Origin: Rhodanobacter thiooxydans
Lineage (GTDB): Bacteria > Pseudomonadota > Gammaproteobacteria > Xanthomonadales > Rhodanobacteraceae
Assembly (NCBI RefSeq): GCF_030291135.1
Contig: NZ_CP127409.1
Span: forward strand, 2,480,001 to 2,544,000
Direction: 5' to 3'
Length of the DNA stretch: 64,000 nucleotides
The position numbers and the translations under genes are program-made. Every line of letters begins with the position of its first letter. Position 1 is the first letter of the stretch. Positions 62,798 through 64,000 of this stretch are shown here, in pieces. Below the pieces are notes generated by a model, which made no database searches, was not told where the DNA came from, and saw only the letters and a list, made by a program, of their open reading frames with translations.

Positions 62798-63489
62798 CAG
62801 AACGGCATCCACTTGGAATTGAAGAAGCGCGACAGCCAGCCGCGCGAGTTCGCGTCGGCCAGCGTGCCGCGGCCGGTGTAGCTGATCCGCGCATCGGCGA
62901 CGCGGGTGGATGGCACCACGTTGTCCTGGCCGATGTCCTGCGGGCGCACGATGCCGGAGATGCGCACCAGTTCCTGGCCCTGGTTGATGGTCAGCCACTT
63001 CTCGCCGCGCACCAGCAGGTTGCCGTTGCTGAGGCGCTGCGCCACGGTAACGGTGATCTGCCCGGTGAGCTGGTTGCTCTGCGTGCTGGAGCCGGCGCCG
63101 TCGAAGCTGCGCTCGCCGTCCAGCCCGATGTTCGCCAGCTTGCCGCCGATCGACAGGTTCTGGCCGAGCACGGTGGGCGAGGCGATCTTGGCCTTGTCGG
63201 TCTTGCTGGTGCTGGTGGTGGCCTTCTTGCTGGCCTGGGTGCTCTCGACCAGCGCCACGGTGAGGATGTCGCCCACGCGGTGCGCGCGCGGGTCGGTGAA
63301 CAGCTCCATGTTCTGCTGGTCGTGATAGATCGAGCCGTCGGCCTGCGCCGGCGCGACCTGCGGCGCGGGCGGCGGCGTCGGCGCCCACTCGGCATCGTCG
63401 TGCGCGCGCGGGCCGCTGGCGCAGCCTGCCAGCACGGCCAGCACGGCCAGCACGAACAACACTAAGGGATAGCGACGAACGGACATCAT
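62797..63489 (-). CDS. flgH: Flagellar L-ring protein FlgH
   Basis: A 230-aa outer-membrane lipoprotein forming the L-ring. The signal ends in the lipobox LAGC (Cys23). The core has [30 protein letters not shown] (in pieces), [44 protein letters not shown] (in pieces) and a C-terminus [25 protein letters not shown], matching the family. Overlaps flgI by 4 bp; 8 bp after flgG. Confidence 0.97.
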   Translation of the reverse strand: MMSVRRYPLVLFVLAVLAVLAGCASGPRAHDDAEWAPTPPPAPQVAPAQADGSIYHDQQNMELFTDPRAHRVGDILTVALVESTQASKKATTSTSKTDKAKIASPTVLGQNLSIGGKLANIGLDGERSFDGAGSSTQSNQLTGQITVTVAQRLSNGNLLVRGEKWLTINQGQELVRISGIVRPQDIGQDNVVPSTRVADARISYTGRGTLADANSRGWLSRFFNSKWMPF

Positions 63490-63497
63490 GGCGCGCC

Positions 63498-64000
63498 TCA
63501 GGTCTTGTTGGTGAGGAACTGCAGCATCGAATCGGCGGCGGACACCGCCTTGGAATTCATCTCGTAGGTGCGCTGGGTTTCGATCATGTCGACCATCTGC
63601 TCCACCACGTTGACGTTGGAGCTTTCCAGCGCGCCCTGCGCCAACGTGCCCAGGCCGTTGAGACCCGGCTGGCCGATTTGTGGCGAACCGCTGGAGGCGG
63701 TTTCCAGATAGAGGTTGTCGCCGTTCGGCTGCAAGCCGGCGGGGTTGATGAAGTCGGCCAGCTGCACGGTGCCGATCTGCTGCGTGGCGGCCTGGCCCGG
63801 CACGCTCACGCTGATGGTGCCGTCGCTGCCGATGGTGATGCTCTGCGCATTGGCCGGCACGCTCACGGCCGGGTCCACCGCGTAGCCGTTGGCAGTGACG
63901 ATCTGTCCGTTCTGGTCCAGGTGCAGCGAACCGTCGCGGGTATAGGCGATGCTGCCGTCAGGCATCGTCACCTGCAGGAAGCCGCGGCCCTGCACGGCCA
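63498..64000 (-). CDS. flgG: Flagellar distal rod protein FlgG (5'-truncated by window edge)
   Basis: The C-terminal 166 residues of a rod protein of about 260 aa; the frame is open past base 64000. [40 protein letters not shown] (in pieces) and the end [45 protein letters not shown] (in pieces) are diagnostic for FlgG. It is followed by flgH at 8 bp; flgB-F are presumably to the right, outside the window. Confidence 0.97.
   Translation of the reverse strand, partial: AVQGRGFLQVTMPDGSIAYTRDGSLHLDQNGQIVTANGYAVDPAVSVPANAQSITIGSDGTISVSVPGQAATQQIGTVQLADFINPAGLQPNGDNLYLETASSGSPQIGQPGLNGLGTLAQGALESSNVNVVEQMVDMIETQRTYEMNSKAVSAADSMLQFLTNKT

Noticed and set aside
61538-63388. Extension of the flgI frame upstream to 616 aa
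   Set aside because: The upstream part is out-of-frame flgH; the ATG at 62797 overlapping the flgH stop is the natural start.

Overview
The window is GC-rich (mostly about 65-70 % G+C) chromosomal DNA of a gammaproteobacterium. Protein resemblances, the order of the flagellar genes and the intergenic repeat types point to the Xanthomonadales, most likely the Rhodanobacteraceae (Rhodanobacter/Dyella/Luteibacter-like). The family assignment is inference.

Layout. (1) 1-13312 is a mixed housekeeping/accessory stretch: the 3' part of prfA, a PPK2 polyphosphate kinase, acylphosphatase, a TlpA-like thioredoxin, a YihY membrane protein, a WrbA quinone reductase, DUF2069, an alpha/beta hydrolase, a broken second DUF2069 copy, an AT-rich FRG-domain gene, a TesB-like thioesterase, an AidB-like acyl-CoA dehydrogenase, a DUF4105 protein, a CorA transporter and a Nudix hydrolase. 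Positions 5032-7600 look like an accessory island (lower GC, duplication, decayed gene, inverted repeats). (2) 13364-14280 holds two divergent, nearly identical small periplasmic proteins, each behind a sigma-28-type promoter. (3) 14370-25544 (minus strand) is a chemosensory block read as STAS, cheY, cheA, receptor, cheW, receptor, cheR, cheD, cheB, receptor, STAS. (4) 25720-27113 (plus strand) carries a second FliK-like and a small FlhB-like gene. (5) 27142-64000 (minus strand) is one long motility cluster. In transcription order from the right edge it reads flgG(partial)-H-I-J-K-L, fliC, fliD-S-T, pilZ, fleQ, fliE-F-G-H-I-J-K, fliL-M-N-O-P-Q-R, flhB-A-F, fleN, fliA, cheY, cheZ, cheA, motC, motD, cheW, DUF2802.

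Regulation visible in the DNA. fleQ encodes the sigma-54 activator, and very good sigma-54 promoters lie before fliE and fliL. fliA encodes sigma-28, and six promoter-like sites with a -35, an exact 11-nt spacer and a GCCGATAA-like -10 lie before cheW, the STAS-cheY-cheA operon, the fliK2-flhB2 pair, fliC and both periplasmic paralogues. This fits a three-tier flagellar cascade (FleQ/sigma-54, then FliA, then filament, chemotaxis and accessory genes).

Most unusual points. A 0.68-kb long-inverted-repeat element separates fliP from fliQ. A 130-bp hairpin repeat is inserted in frame in the flgI signal-peptide region. A receptor-like protein (14680-15858) has a CheZ-like DxxGQ segment and shares its C-terminal tail with CheD. 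Two previously uncharacterised periplasmic paralogues appear to belong to the FliA regulon. I see no CRISPR array, rRNA, tRNA or recognisable complete defence system. The FRG-domain gene is the only candidate for an accessory or defence-like function.
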